NCBI GenBank assembly: GCA_030041095.1
Contig: JASHON010000087.1
Coordinates: 1 to 64,000 of the forward strand
Source: Terriglobia bacterium
Lineage (GTDB): Bacteria > Acidobacteriota > Terriglobia > UBA7540
Reading direction: 5' to 3'
DNA: 64,000 nt
Shown here: positions 36,164-44,747 of the stretch, one piece after another
How positions within the stretch are numbered: the first letter of the stretch is position 1
Layout of the letters: each line of letters begins with the position of its first letter
Notes under the pieces: generated by a model
Database searches by the model: none
Seen by the model: only the letters and a program-made list of their open reading frames with translations
Told to the model about the DNA's origin: nothing
Position numbers and translations under genes: made by a program

Positions 36164-36250
36164 GCCGAAGTGGCGGAACTGGCAGACGCGCTACATTCAG
36201 GGTGTAGTACCCGCAAGGGTGTGGAGGTTCGAGTCCTCTCTTCGGCACCA
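36164..36250 (+). tRNA. tRNA-Leu (anticodon CAG)
   Basis: The 7-bp acceptor stem GCCGAAG pairs with CTTCGGC, followed by a discriminator A and an encoded CCA. The anticodon arm is CTACA-TTCAGGG-TGTAG with anticodon CAG. A long variable arm (ACCCGCAAGGGT) marks it as class II, and the T arm contains TTCGAGT. A TTGACA at 36070-36075 may belong to its promoter. Confidence 0.96.
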
Positions 36251-36265
36251 TGATTCGCGAATAGG

Positions 36266-36295
36266 GGCTGCAACGAAGGCAAGCCTTTTGCAGCC
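36266..36295 (+). terminator. Strong hairpin downstream of tRNA-Leu
   Basis: GGCTGCAA (36266-36273) pairs with TTGCAGCC (36288-36295), and an inner stem AAGGC/GCCTT continues it around an AA loop, giving 13 pairs with a two-base CG bulge. It begins 16 bases after the tRNA. A T run is absent, so it may be a processing or termination signal. Confidence 0.5.
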
Positions 36296-36433
36296 GCTGT
36301 TGAACCAATCGCGTTCTTCAGAAAGTTGCGTCATGAATCTTTTGTCATAGGCGTTACCTCACAGGCCGCGCTTCGACGCACTTCAAGTAACCTTCTCCAA
36401 TCAGCAAGCCCACGTCTCAGTCCGCGGCAGGTG

Positions 36434-36463
36434 TTGACTTTAGGAAAGGCAAAGCGGTTTACT
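36434..36463 (+). promoter_or_regulatory. Possible promoter of the Gfo/Idh/MocA gene
   Basis: TTGACT (36434-36439) and TTTACT (36458-36463) are 18 bases apart; TACTAT two bases later is an alternative -10. The gene's GGAGGAG and ATG at 36493 follow about 30 bases downstream. Confidence 0.4.
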
Positions 36464-36492
36464 ATGGAGCGGCGTAAACGCCGGGAGGAGCT

Positions 36493-37926
36493 ATGAGCAA
36501 CGATACAGAGAATAACAGCTTGAGCCGTCGCAATTTCTTGAAGCTTGGGGCAGGCACGACGGCGGCCGGTCTGGCTGCCGCGCGCGGATGGGCCGAGATC
36601 GTGCCCCCCAGAGTTTTGGCGGCAAACGACCGCGTCCGTGTCGCCGTGGTGGGGCTGCACGATCGCGGCCAAGACCACATCCACGCCTTTGCAAGGATCC
36701 CGAACGTGGAGATCGCGGCCCTATGCGATGTTTATGAGCCAATCCTCAATCAACGGCGGGCTGAGGTTCAGAAGCTGGGCCGGCCCGAGCCGAAAGGCTA
36801 TCAGGACGTTCGCGAGCTGCTTGACGATAAGTCAATCGATGCCGTGAGCATTGCGACGCCCAACCATTGGCATTCGCTCATGGGAATCTGGGCGTGCCAG
36901 GCCGGCAAGGACGTCTATGTCGAGAAGCCGTGCTCGCATAATCTGTGGGAGGGCCGGCAGTTGGTGCGCGCGGCTCAAAAATACAACCGCATGGTGCAGC
37001 ACGGCACTCAAATACGCTCATCGGTAGCTATTCGCCACGCGATGGAAAAGCTGCATAGTGGCTTGATTGGTGAAGTTTATTTAGCGCGTGGCCTGTGTTT
37101 TAAGTGGCGCAATACGATCGGTCATGCGCCACCCAGCCCGGTGCCGCCTGGCCTTGATTACGACTTATGGCAGGGCCCGGCGCCCCAACACGTCTTCACC
37201 CGAAATCGTTTTCTGTACAACTGGCATTGGTTCTGGTGGTATGGCAATGGAGACCTCGGCAATCAAGGCGTCCATCAAGTTGACGCGGCGCGCTGGGGTC
37301 TGGGCCTTGGACTTCCGAACAAGATCTCTGCGATCGGTGGACACTTCATGTTTGACGACGATCAGCAAACCCCCAACACTCTTAACTGCGCGTTTGAATA
37401 TTACGTCCCCAACGCCAAGCCTAAAATGCTGGAGTTTGAAGTGCGACATTGGATCACGAACCACGAAGCGGGAATTGGAACGCCGGCACTGGGAACTCAG
37501 GCGCCTGAGCGGCTTGTGAAGCAATCCAGCCTCATGCCTCCCTCTGATGCCCCCTCAACGGTAGGCGACATTTTTTACGGTTCGAAGGGTTATTTGGCTA
37601 TGGGTGACGAAGACGCTGATATGTATCGAACCTGGCTTGGAGAAGAACAGGAACCCGGTCCGAGCGAACACCAACGCGGAAATCATTTCCAGAATTTCAT
37701 TGATTGCGTCCGCTCGCGCCGTGCCCAGGATTTGCACGCGCCGATCGAAGAGGGTCACATCTCAGCGGGGTTGGTGCACCTGGCGAACGCTTCCTACCGC
37801 TTGGGAAGAACGTTGAAATTCGATCCCGAAGCCGAACAGGCAATTGGCGACGCGGAAGCCAACCTGATGCTACGCGACGGCGGACGTGGCTATCGAGCGC
37901 CCTTCGTTGTCCCGGAAACTGTTTGA
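36493..37926 (+). CDS. Tat-exported Gfo/Idh/MocA-family oxidoreductase
   Basis: The 477-residue protein opens with a twin-arginine signal (LSRRNFLKLGAGTTAAGLAA) and then a Rossmann domain (RVAVVGLHDRGQDH; IAALCDVYEP; ATPNHWHSLMGIWACQAGKD) with the conserved EKP catalytic motif in VEKPCSHN. The C-terminal alpha/beta domain has GNGDLGNQGVHQVDAARW, where the His/Asp pair is typical for sugar substrates. Family members oxidise, reduce or hydrolyse sugars with NAD(P). Export of an NAD-binding enzyme by Tat is common for this subgroup, as cofactor is bound before transport. It starts the glycan region and is 40 bases before GH92. Confidence 0.9.
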   Translation: MSNDTENNSLSRRNFLKLGAGTTAAGLAAARGWAEIVPPRVLAANDRVRVAVVGLHDRGQDHIHAFARIPNVEIAALCDVYEPILNQRRAEVQKLGRPEPKGYQDVRELLDDKSIDAVSIATPNHWHSLMGIWACQAGKDVYVEKPCSHNLWEGRQLVRAAQKYNRMVQHGTQIRSSVAIRHAMEKLHSGLIGEVYLARGLCFKWRNTIGHAPPSPVPPGLDYDLWQGPAPQHVFTRNRFLYNWHWFWWYGNGDLGNQGVHQVDAARWGLGLGLPNKISAIGGHFMFDDDQQTPNTLNCAFEYYVPNAKPKMLEFEVRHWITNHEAGIGTPALGTQAPERLVKQSSLMPPSDAPSTVGDIFYGSKGYLAMGDEDADMYRTWLGEEQEPGPSEHQRGNHFQNFIDCVRSRRAQDLHAPIEEGHISAGLVHLANASYRLGRTLKFDPEAEQAIGDAEANLMLRDGGRGYRAPFVVPETV

Positions 37927-37966
37927 GCCGGAGTTGGGACGGAAGGTCCGATCGGGTTGCAACAGA

Positions 37967-40363
37967 ATGAGTGAGACGCAGGCTCGCAAACTGCAACGGC
38001 GCAAGTTCCTTCGTCTCTGTGCCACTGATTTGGCCAGCCTCGTTGCGATGGGGACGGCCTTACCGGCCCTGGCGTCACGCCCGGTCGAATTACTTTTCCT
38101 TGGGAAGGGTGAGGAAGCCCTTGCGGGTGCGCTGGCTCGGAACGTAAATCCATTCGTCGGCACCGATGCACATGGCCACACGTTTCCGGGCGCTACTCTG
38201 CCCTTCGGGCTTGTCCAACTGAGCCCGGACACTGCCGGACCAAATCATCCGAGATACCAATGGTATGCGTGGGACCATTGTTCCGGCTACCACTATCCTG
38301 ACAACGTGATCGAAGGTTTCAGCCACACACATCTTTCCGGGACCGGTGGTTCCGATCTCGGCGATGTGCTGATCATGCCTGCCGTAGGCGCAACCGCATG
38401 GCAGCCCGGATCGCCCGGACGCGGCTTTGCCTCGCGTTTCAGCCATCGTAACGAGCTGGCGACGCCAGCCTATTACAGCGTGTTCCTGCAAGATCCGCGC
38501 GTCAGAGCCGAGCTGTGCGCAACGACGCGCTGCGGAATGCATCGCTATACTTTTCCGTCACGCCCCGCCGGGATGAACGCACACGTCATGGTGGACCTGG
38601 TGCACGGGCTCAGCGAAAGGGTTTACCAGGCTGAGTTACGAGCCGAAAGCAGTCGCATCCTTAGCGGTTACCGTCTGACGCACGGATGGGCAGCGAACCG
38701 CGCCGTCTATTTTGTGATCGAATTTTCAGAGCCTTTTGCCGAGCTCGAAATCAACGTGGACGAAAAGGTCGTACATGCCCGGAAAGAGCCTCTGAGGGGA
38801 GTCGAGCTACGGGCAGCCGCATCGTTCCCAAGACTCCGTGCAAAGGTACTCGTTCTGAAAGTGGGCATCTCGGGCACGAGCGTTGAGAATGCCAGGACAA
38901 ATCTGGCAGCCGAAATCCCCGATTTTGACTTTGACAACGTTCGCCATCGCGCTGCGGACGCATGGAATCGAGCTCTGGATTGCCTCGTGGCGGATATCTC
39001 GGATGCCAACAGCCGGCGAACCTTCTATAGCGGCATGTATCACGGACTTGTTTCGCCCACAACTTATAGCGACGTGGATGGAAGCTATCGGGGCCAGGAC
39101 GGAAGAAACCGTAAGGATTCCACGTTCATCAAGTACACTGCTCTGTCGATTTGGGACATCTACCGCAGCCAATTTCCCTTCCTCACGATCTTTCGCCCGC
39201 CGATCGTGAAAGATATCATGAGGACTTTCCTGGCCGACTACCGCCAGCTCAACCAGCAGAGCCTTCCAGATTGGCCGTTGTGGGCCAATGAGACGTGGTC
39301 GATGACCGGATTTCATTGCGCCGGCATGGTTGTCGCGGCTTACACCCGCGGCCTTCGCGACTGGGATGCTGAGGCAATGTACGCGGCGCTCAAGGTCACG
39401 GCGATGAACGATCGCAACTATCAAGGCCAGTTCCGCAAGTACGGCTTCATTCCCACCGGCTCCGGTGGCCTCACCGGCCCGCGAGCGGGAAAGCAAGCCG
39501 TCTCCCGAACGCTTGATTACGCTTATGACTATTGGTGCGTGGGTGCGTTCGCTGAGCTGCTTGGAAAACACGAGGACTCGGCCTATTTCTACAAATTGGG
39601 TCAAAATTACCGCAACCTTTTCGATTCGAAAACAGGTTTCATGCGTGGTAAGTATCTGGATGGTCGCTGGCGTGAGCCGTTCAACCCGCGAACAGAATAT
39701 TGGTATGACTACACGGAATCCGACGCCTGGCAGGCGACGTTCAATGTGATGCAGGACGTTCAAGGACTCATCGACCTGTACGGCGGTGACGACGCGTTCA
39801 TTGCCAAGCTCGACGCCTTGTTTAAGGCCCCGTCAAAAATCTATAACTCCCCGCCGGATATCACCGGACTTGTGGGACAAGACGCTCAGGGTAACGAGCC
39901 CAGCGATCACATTCCCTATTTGTATACCTTTGCAGGAGCGGCCTGGAAAACTCAATACTGGGTGAGGCAGGTGGCTTTGCGCGTGTATGACAGCGGGCCG
40001 GGCGGCCTTCCCGGAAATGACGATTGCGGCAACCAGTCTTCCTGGTATGTCTTTGCGGCCTTGGGATTCTATCCGGTGAACGCGGCCACCAGTGTTTATG
40101 TGATTGGCAGCCCGATGGTGGATCGCGCCGTCATCCGCAACGAGGCCGCTAAGACAACATTCCGCATCACGGCGCATAACAACAAGCGGGAAAACTGCTA
40201 TATCGCCCGCGCATCGCTGAACGGCCAGCGGCTTGACCGTTCATGGATAAGCCATCGCGAGATTATAGCCGGCGGCGAGCTCGTCTTCGACATGTCCGCC
40301 ATGCCAAATAAAGAGTGGGCAACAGCTCCGAAAGACCGGCCGCCGTCTGCATTGATTAAGTGA
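37967..40363 (+). CDS. GH92 alpha-mannosidase, Tat-exported
   Basis: GH92 enzymes are Ca2+-dependent exo-alpha-mannosidases acting on N-glycan and mannan. The family pattern runs through the protein: NPFVGTDAHGHTFPGATLPF, WDHCSGYHYPDN, FSHTHLSGTGGSD, FYSGMYHGLVSPTTYSDVDG, ALSIWDIYRSQFPFLTIF, ESDAWQATFNVMQDV and GNDDCGNQSSWYVFAALGF. The start at 37967 gives 798 residues with a twin-arginine signal (QRRKFLRLCATDLASLVAMG). The frame extends upstream to 37886 inside the oxidoreductase gene, but without a signal. It lies directly downstream of the Gfo/Idh/MocA gene, in the same direction. Confidence 0.93.
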   Translation: MSETQARKLQRRKFLRLCATDLASLVAMGTALPALASRPVELLFLGKGEEALAGALARNVNPFVGTDAHGHTFPGATLPFGLVQLSPDTAGPNHPRYQWYAWDHCSGYHYPDNVIEGFSHTHLSGTGGSDLGDVLIMPAVGATAWQPGSPGRGFASRFSHRNELATPAYYSVFLQDPRVRAELCATTRCGMHRYTFPSRPAGMNAHVMVDLVHGLSERVYQAELRAESSRILSGYRLTHGWAANRAVYFVIEFSEPFAELEINVDEKVVHARKEPLRGVELRAAASFPRLRAKVLVLKVGISGTSVENARTNLAAEIPDFDFDNVRHRAADAWNRALDCLVADISDANSRRTFYSGMYHGLVSPTTYSDVDGSYRGQDGRNRKDSTFIKYTALSIWDIYRSQFPFLTIFRPPIVKDIMRTFLADYRQLNQQSLPDWPLWANETWSMTGFHCAGMVVAAYTRGLRDWDAEAMYAALKVTAMNDRNYQGQFRKYGFIPTGSGGLTGPRAGKQAVSRTLDYAYDYWCVGAFAELLGKHEDSAYFYKLGQNYRNLFDSKTGFMRGKYLDGRWREPFNPRTEYWYDYTESDAWQATFNVMQDVQGLIDLYGGDDAFIAKLDALFKAPSKIYNSPPDITGLVGQDAQGNEPSDHIPYLYTFAGAAWKTQYWVRQVALRVYDSGPGGLPGNDDCGNQSSWYVFAALGFYPVNAATSVYVIGSPMVDRAVIRNEAAKTTFRITAHNNKRENCYIARASLNGQRLDRSWISHREIIAGGELVFDMSAMPNKEWATAPKDRPPSALIK

Positions 40364-40666
40364 TCGCGCTGGAAGAATCGCTTCCGCGCAAAGTGTCCGG
40401 CAGGCCAAGCTGGTGCCTGCGGCCGCCGCACAATTTCTATTTTCTTGCTTGCTGAGATCTGGTGGCTCCGAAGGCGGTTCGGAGCCTTGCTTCGCGCTCG
40501 CGTGGCCGATACTCGCCACGATGAATGCAGAAAGGATTAATACAGGTAACACTCGCCTCGAGAAGGCGAGCTACCTCCTTCTTGCGCGGCGAGGACATCA
40601 GAGCATTGCCAACCCGGAACATCTGCGAACGCGAAGAAGCCGGGCTAACGGCGGGACTTTGCAAGC
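40364..40666. other. Intergenic region between convergent GH92 and LamG-like genes
   Basis: About 300 bases with no recognisable gene. CTCGCCT and AGGCGAG near 40553-40573 form a small hairpin without a T run that may help end transcription of one of the two converging genes. Confidence 0.4.
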
Positions 40667-41374
40667 CTAGTTGTTTGGCGTCGGTTCCGGGCAGCCTGCA
40701 TCGTTCGAGCGTAACCGAATGTCGGCAAAATCCCCTGTCTCATCGAACGATCCAAGCCCCACTTCTCCGCACCTGAACGTGCGGTCCATCACATGGAAAA
40801 GAGCCTGCCGCCGGCCATCCATGAACACTTCGATTGAACCCGTGCGAACGTTCCTGAGGATTCGCACGGTATGCCAGCCGTGGTCCGGCAGGGCGGGCGC
40901 AGCCAGTTTACCTGCGATACGGCGCCGCGGTCCGCCATTTACAATGAAAATGCCGTTGTGAACTGAGACCGCGGTTCCCCGGTCGCGCGAGAGATGGGCA
41001 TAATAAAAATGCAGCGTGTCCACATAATTGAAGACGACAATGATGGACTTCTGATCGCGGCGCACTCGTGCCTGGAGGTCGAAGCTGCCGAAGCGGATAT
41101 TTTTGATGCGGGCAAACTGCAGCGGCCGGCGAGGGATTCCGGGAGGCCGCGGCCTGATCATGTGAAGATAGCGAAGGCCACCCTGAGAGAGAACTTCCCA
41201 ATCTTCGGGAAACGGCATGGCCCAGCCATCCAGACGTCCCGAGTGAAAGTTGTCAACCCAGTCCAGTCTTCGGGGCGTGGCGTTGCTGGGCGCGCGCCGG
41301 GGCGATGCTACCACCGACCCGCTTACGCAAAGCCCCGCAGCAAGGAGGACGCCGGGAAGTCCCAATAGTTTCAT
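40667..41374 (-). CDS. Secreted concanavalin-like (LamG/DUF1080-type) protein
   Basis: 235 residues with a signal peptide (LGLPGVLLAAGLCVSGSVVA) and one beta-sandwich-like domain: WVDNFHSGRLDGWAMPFPED, FGSFDLQARVRRDQKSIIVV, the family-like HGWHTVRILRNVRTGSIEVF and GEVGLGSFDETGDFADIRL. This is the pattern of DUF1080/LamG sugar-binding or hydrolase domains found in glycan loci; no catalytic residue can be named. Transcribed towards GH92. Its exact role is unknown. Confidence 0.62.
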   Translation of the reverse strand: MKLLGLPGVLLAAGLCVSGSVVASPRRAPSNATPRRLDWVDNFHSGRLDGWAMPFPEDWEVLSQGGLRYLHMIRPRPPGIPRRPLQFARIKNIRFGSFDLQARVRRDQKSIIVVFNYVDTLHFYYAHLSRDRGTAVSVHNGIFIVNGGPRRRIAGKLAAPALPDHGWHTVRILRNVRTGSIEVFMDGRRQALFHVMDRTFRCGEVGLGSFDETGDFADIRLRSNDAGCPEPTPNN

Positions 41375-41448
41375 GAGCGGTACCCCTGCGGGTCAACCTG
41401 AGTCCGGCCCCGGCCCCAATGCCCATTCGAGCCGGTTATGATGAAGAA

Positions 41449-41580
41449 CTACTGAGCCGGAACCAACGACGCCGTTTGGAGAGCAGTCCTGCCAGGAACA
41501 GCCCTATGCTTGAAAGCCATCGCCGGCACAAGAACAACGGCGCTGGCCGTCGCCGCGACCGTGAGTCGCTTTATTGTCAT
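41449..41580 (-). CDS. Small ORF downstream of the beta-helix gene
   Basis: A 43-codon ORF whose first half resembles a signal peptide (MTIKRLTVAATASAVVLVPA). No clear ribosome-binding site. Another frame over the same bases reads SSIGLFLAGLLSKRRRW, which looks like a C-terminal membrane sorting tag, so this may be leftover coding sequence instead of a gene. Confidence 0.22.
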   Translation of the reverse strand: MTIKRLTVAATASAVVLVPAMAFKHRAVPGRTALQTASLVPAQ

Positions 41581-41638
41581 TTTTGTTGTCTCGCCTGGTC
41601 AAGAGAAATCTGCCAATACACGGTCGATCCCCGGGCCG

Positions 41639-44380
41639 CTACGGCAGCGCCACCTGGAAGCCCGCACTTGAGCTGCCGCCGGTATAGGTTGCAACAATTA
41701 TAAGAGCTACGTGACTTCCCGCTGCGCCGGAAGAAGCGGGAAAGTCCACTATGGCAGTTTCTTGCGAGCCGTTGGCAATACTCCCCACGGCCAGCGGGAG
41801 CGCTCCGGAAGTCTGGGTGACACCCAGCCACGCCCCGGCGATCTCCACGTTTTGCGCTCCCGTGCTGCCCGTGTTTGTGATGTTGAGCGTGGCAACGTAG
41901 ACATCGCTGCCTGGATTGAACGTCAAAGATTGGAGTGTTGTCACCAGGAGGACGCCGCTCGCGGGATACGCGGCCGGGTAGCAGTTCGAGGCATTGTAGA
42001 GCAGGATATTCGGATAATTAACTGTCCCGCTGGCCGCGTACGTTCCGGGGTTCGTGGGCAGAGCATAGCTTACGCTCGTGGCTGTTGTGGCCGTAACTTC
42101 GAACGTCCCGTCATAGCCGGCAGGGCTGACGCCTGACACCGTCAGCGTATCGAATTTCTGAAGAGTATTCGGCGCCGTGCTCAAGGTGGCCGTTCCGCCG
42201 GACCAGGTTGCGCCTGCGACGCTGATCGCACGCTGATAGGACGAATCCACGGGCGTGTTTAACTCGCAAAGCTGCGCCGGGATGTAGTAGGAATATCCGC
42301 TCACGCCGTCGGCAGGAGTATTGCAATCCTCGCCGGCTGCCGAACTGCAGTTCACGTCAGGGCCGATAGCCGGCCATGGTGGTGTACCCCAGAATGTTTG
42401 CCAGAAGGCTGGCTGCGCCGAAAGGTAAAACGAAGCGGGAAGCGTGGTCGTCGAGGGAACCTCGTTCCCATTGAAGAAGGTGATTCCGGTGTTCGGAACT
42501 TCCGAGGCGCTCCCGCAAGAGCTGGACCATCCGGGATCAGAAGAGTCACCGCACCAGCGCACCGCCCCTGTTACCGTGTCGTAGTTTCCCCAGCGCAGCA
42601 GACTTTCACTCACCACCGGGTCGTTCCGCACGCTGTAATTTTCAGCTTGCGAGTTGAGGTCCCAGATATAGCCGGACGGATTGAGGCCCGTTGATTGATA
42701 GCGCGTCTCCGCTCCCGGCGTTCCGAGGACATTTGCCACAAAGCTTTCTGCCCGGTTATAGGCGTTGTCCGTCACAGCCACCAGGCTGTTGGTTTTAGCA
42801 GGAGTGTCCTGGCCGCGCAGGCGATTGCGAAAAACCGTTTCAGCGGCCCCGGTTCCATGCACGTTGTCGAGATCCACCCCGCTGCTGTCGTTGCCCTCGA
42901 ACAAGTTCATAAAGGAGTAGTCGTGGTTCATGTTGACGAGTGGCATTAACCAATCCGATGTGTAATAGCCGCTGTCCAAGGAGTAGTTATAGGCATAGAC
43001 CGATCCGTTGGCCTGGCCGGTCATTACGCACGTCACCACGTGCTGGCAAATGTTGTTTTCAACCAGATTGTCCGAACCGCCATACGTCTCAACTCCATAG
43101 CTCAGGTCTTCAGATCCCTTGTTGCCAAAGAAATAGCTGTCCACAACCTCGATTCGCGCGGATTGGACAATCCAGATGTCGTTTCGGCTTGCCTTGATGC
43201 CGCGCACGTTCCTGGCCCAGCATTCATAAGCATTCTTGAAGTCGATTCCCGCCGAGTCTGTGTTTCCTCCGTCGGCCGTCATGTCGTAGGTGAGGTCTTC
43301 GATGCCGTCCATGGTGTCGTAGTTCTTTCCCGTCCACCATATTGCTGGCGACCGTGAAGCCCTCCAATTGGTCAGTTCGATCGGCGGATCGATCGTGATT
43401 TGATTTCCGTCTATTGCCGTGACTCGTTTGATCTCCCACTGTGGCCGCCGGCTGATCTCGCCGGGCGCGCAGGAGGGATCGCCCGAGTCCGGACAGGTTC
43501 TCTGAAGCAATGGGCTCTCCTCCGTCACAAGGTTGGCAATGCCGCTGAGGTAATCGCCGCCTGTATCTTCAGTGACGTATCCCCCGCCGCTGGCAGCCAG
43601 GCCGGTGGCAGCATCTGTGTATTGAAAGCTCGCAGGGCTCGGAACGGCTGTGATGGTAAACCAGCCTCGATATCCCGCGTATGCGGTTCCGCCAACTCCG
43701 ACGGTTTGACCTACGCTGTAGCCGTGCGGGATGGATGTGGTGATGGTCACCGTGCTGCCGCTTTCCGTCGCTCCGCTGACGCCGGAGCAGTTGTCGATAC
43801 CGCCGGATGCGGGACACATCGCAATCTCATCGCTGCGCTGGTCGAGAATGATGATCTGCCCGGCGCTAAGACCCGTCGTGCTTCCCACGGTGAGGGTGCT
43901 CGTGCCCTGGGCGTAGCCCCCTGTCCACGTTGTTGAGCGCGCGTAATTATCGGCCCATCCTTCGTTGCCCATCACGCAAATGTCCACACGGGGTCCTCCG
44001 CAATCGTAGAGGCCCGTGAAAATCAGTTTTGTCTTGTCAGGCCCCGCGCCGCGCAGGGTGACGTTGCTCACGCCGCCAAACGTCAGGCCTTGCGTGATGG
44101 TGTAAGTCCCTGCCTCAAGCTGCACGACTTCGCCGGAATCGCAGTTAGCGATGGCGGCATCGATATCATCCATGTCTGTGGAATCAGTAAGGCCGGATGG
44201 CGCTACGGTTTGGCAAATAGTCGAACGGCTTGGTATGCCGCCCGGAATGCCGGCCTGGGTCCAATCCGTGGCGCGACTCGGATCGAGAATTCCGGCCCAG
44301 TTTTGCGTAAACGCCGGAGCGGAGAGAGCCATGGTTATTGCCAATAGGCACAATGCCTCAACTAGCTTCCTGTTCCACAT
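41639..44380 (-). CDS. Large secreted right-handed beta-helix (pectate-lyase-fold) protein
   Basis: About 913 residues from an ATG preceded by GGAGGGG. It has a signal peptide (LVEALCLLAITMALSAPAFT), a pectin-lyase-like start (DDIDAAIANCDSGEVVQLEA, then GTYTITQGLTFGGVSNVTLR) and many parallel beta-helix rungs (NARNV-GIKASRNDIWIVQSAR-like turns; NLVENNICQHVVTC). Two ubiquitin-like sheets or Ig-like inserts interrupt it (SGSTVTITTSIPHGYSVGQT). The C-terminal 100 residues form a beta-sandwich (VYVATLNITNTGSTGAQNVE). Such proteins are often polysaccharide lyases or adhesins, but no catalytic triad could be assigned. The frame begins at 44422, without a signal. Confidence 0.75.
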   Translation of the reverse strand: MWNRKLVEALCLLAITMALSAPAFTQNWAGILDPSRATDWTQAGIPGGIPSRSTICQTVAPSGLTDSTDMDDIDAAIANCDSGEVVQLEAGTYTITQGLTFGGVSNVTLRGAGPDKTKLIFTGLYDCGGPRVDICVMGNEGWADNYARSTTWTGGYAQGTSTLTVGSTTGLSAGQIIILDQRSDEIAMCPASGGIDNCSGVSGATESGSTVTITTSIPHGYSVGQTVGVGGTAYAGYRGWFTITAVPSPASFQYTDAATGLAASGGGYVTEDTGGDYLSGIANLVTEESPLLQRTCPDSGDPSCAPGEISRRPQWEIKRVTAIDGNQITIDPPIELTNWRASRSPAIWWTGKNYDTMDGIEDLTYDMTADGGNTDSAGIDFKNAYECWARNVRGIKASRNDIWIVQSARIEVVDSYFFGNKGSEDLSYGVETYGGSDNLVENNICQHVVTCVMTGQANGSVYAYNYSLDSGYYTSDWLMPLVNMNHDYSFMNLFEGNDSSGVDLDNVHGTGAAETVFRNRLRGQDTPAKTNSLVAVTDNAYNRAESFVANVLGTPGAETRYQSTGLNPSGYIWDLNSQAENYSVRNDPVVSESLLRWGNYDTVTGAVRWCGDSSDPGWSSSCGSASEVPNTGITFFNGNEVPSTTTLPASFYLSAQPAFWQTFWGTPPWPAIGPDVNCSSAAGEDCNTPADGVSGYSYYIPAQLCELNTPVDSSYQRAISVAGATWSGGTATLSTAPNTLQKFDTLTVSGVSPAGYDGTFEVTATTATSVSYALPTNPGTYAASGTVNYPNILLYNASNCYPAAYPASGVLLVTTLQSLTFNPGSDVYVATLNITNTGSTGAQNVEIAGAWLGVTQTSGALPLAVGSIANGSQETAIVDFPASSGAAGSHVALIIVATYTGGSSSAGFQVALP

Positions 44381-44446
44381 TTGGAATCCCCTCCATGGAA
44401 TATTGATAGCTAGCCGTATCATCGGTATTTATATCGTCGGTCATTA

Positions 44447-44456
44447 ACTACGTAGT
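44447..44456. promoter_or_regulatory. Palindrome upstream of the beta-helix gene
   Basis: ACTACGTAGT is a perfect 10-base palindrome in an A/T-rich region, 67 bases upstream of the beta-helix start codon. It could be an operator for that gene. There is no second copy nearby to support this. Confidence 0.25.
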
Positions 44457-44544
44457 AATATCCAATGCCGCGACGTTCCACTTATGCGCAAATCGGTAGT
44501 CGAGGTTGGATTGCCAATCCTCTTGCGGGCCGGTGTCCGCCTAA

Positions 44545-44674
44545 ACAGGCTGCGGAAAAAATCTTTCGGGAGTTGACGTAGCGCCGGCTTCCAGCCGGCA
44601 ACTCGCTTCAATTCAACGGAGGCCGGCAAGATGCCAGCGCACCACTCGCGGTGTCGAGTTTTTCCGCAACCTGT
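44545..44674. repeat. REPIN-like mobile repeat with paired REP hairpins
   Basis: The ends ACAGGCTGCGGAAAAA (44545-44560) and TTTTTCCGCAACCTGT (44659-44674) are inverted copies matching at 15 of 16 bases. Inside are two REP-type hairpins in opposite orientation: GCCGGC-TTCCA-GCCGGC (44583-44599) and GCCGGC-AAGAT-GCCAGC (44622-44638). Both resemble the hairpin at 61400-61416 beside the REP-associated transposase remnant. The rest of the 44381-44747 gap shows nothing else. Confidence 0.62.
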
Positions 44675-44747
44675 TCATCCGCCTGTGCGGCGCCGGCAAA
44701 GCCATTGACAAAGCTTCACGCAACGGGTTTAGCTGTTTGAGGGAAAC

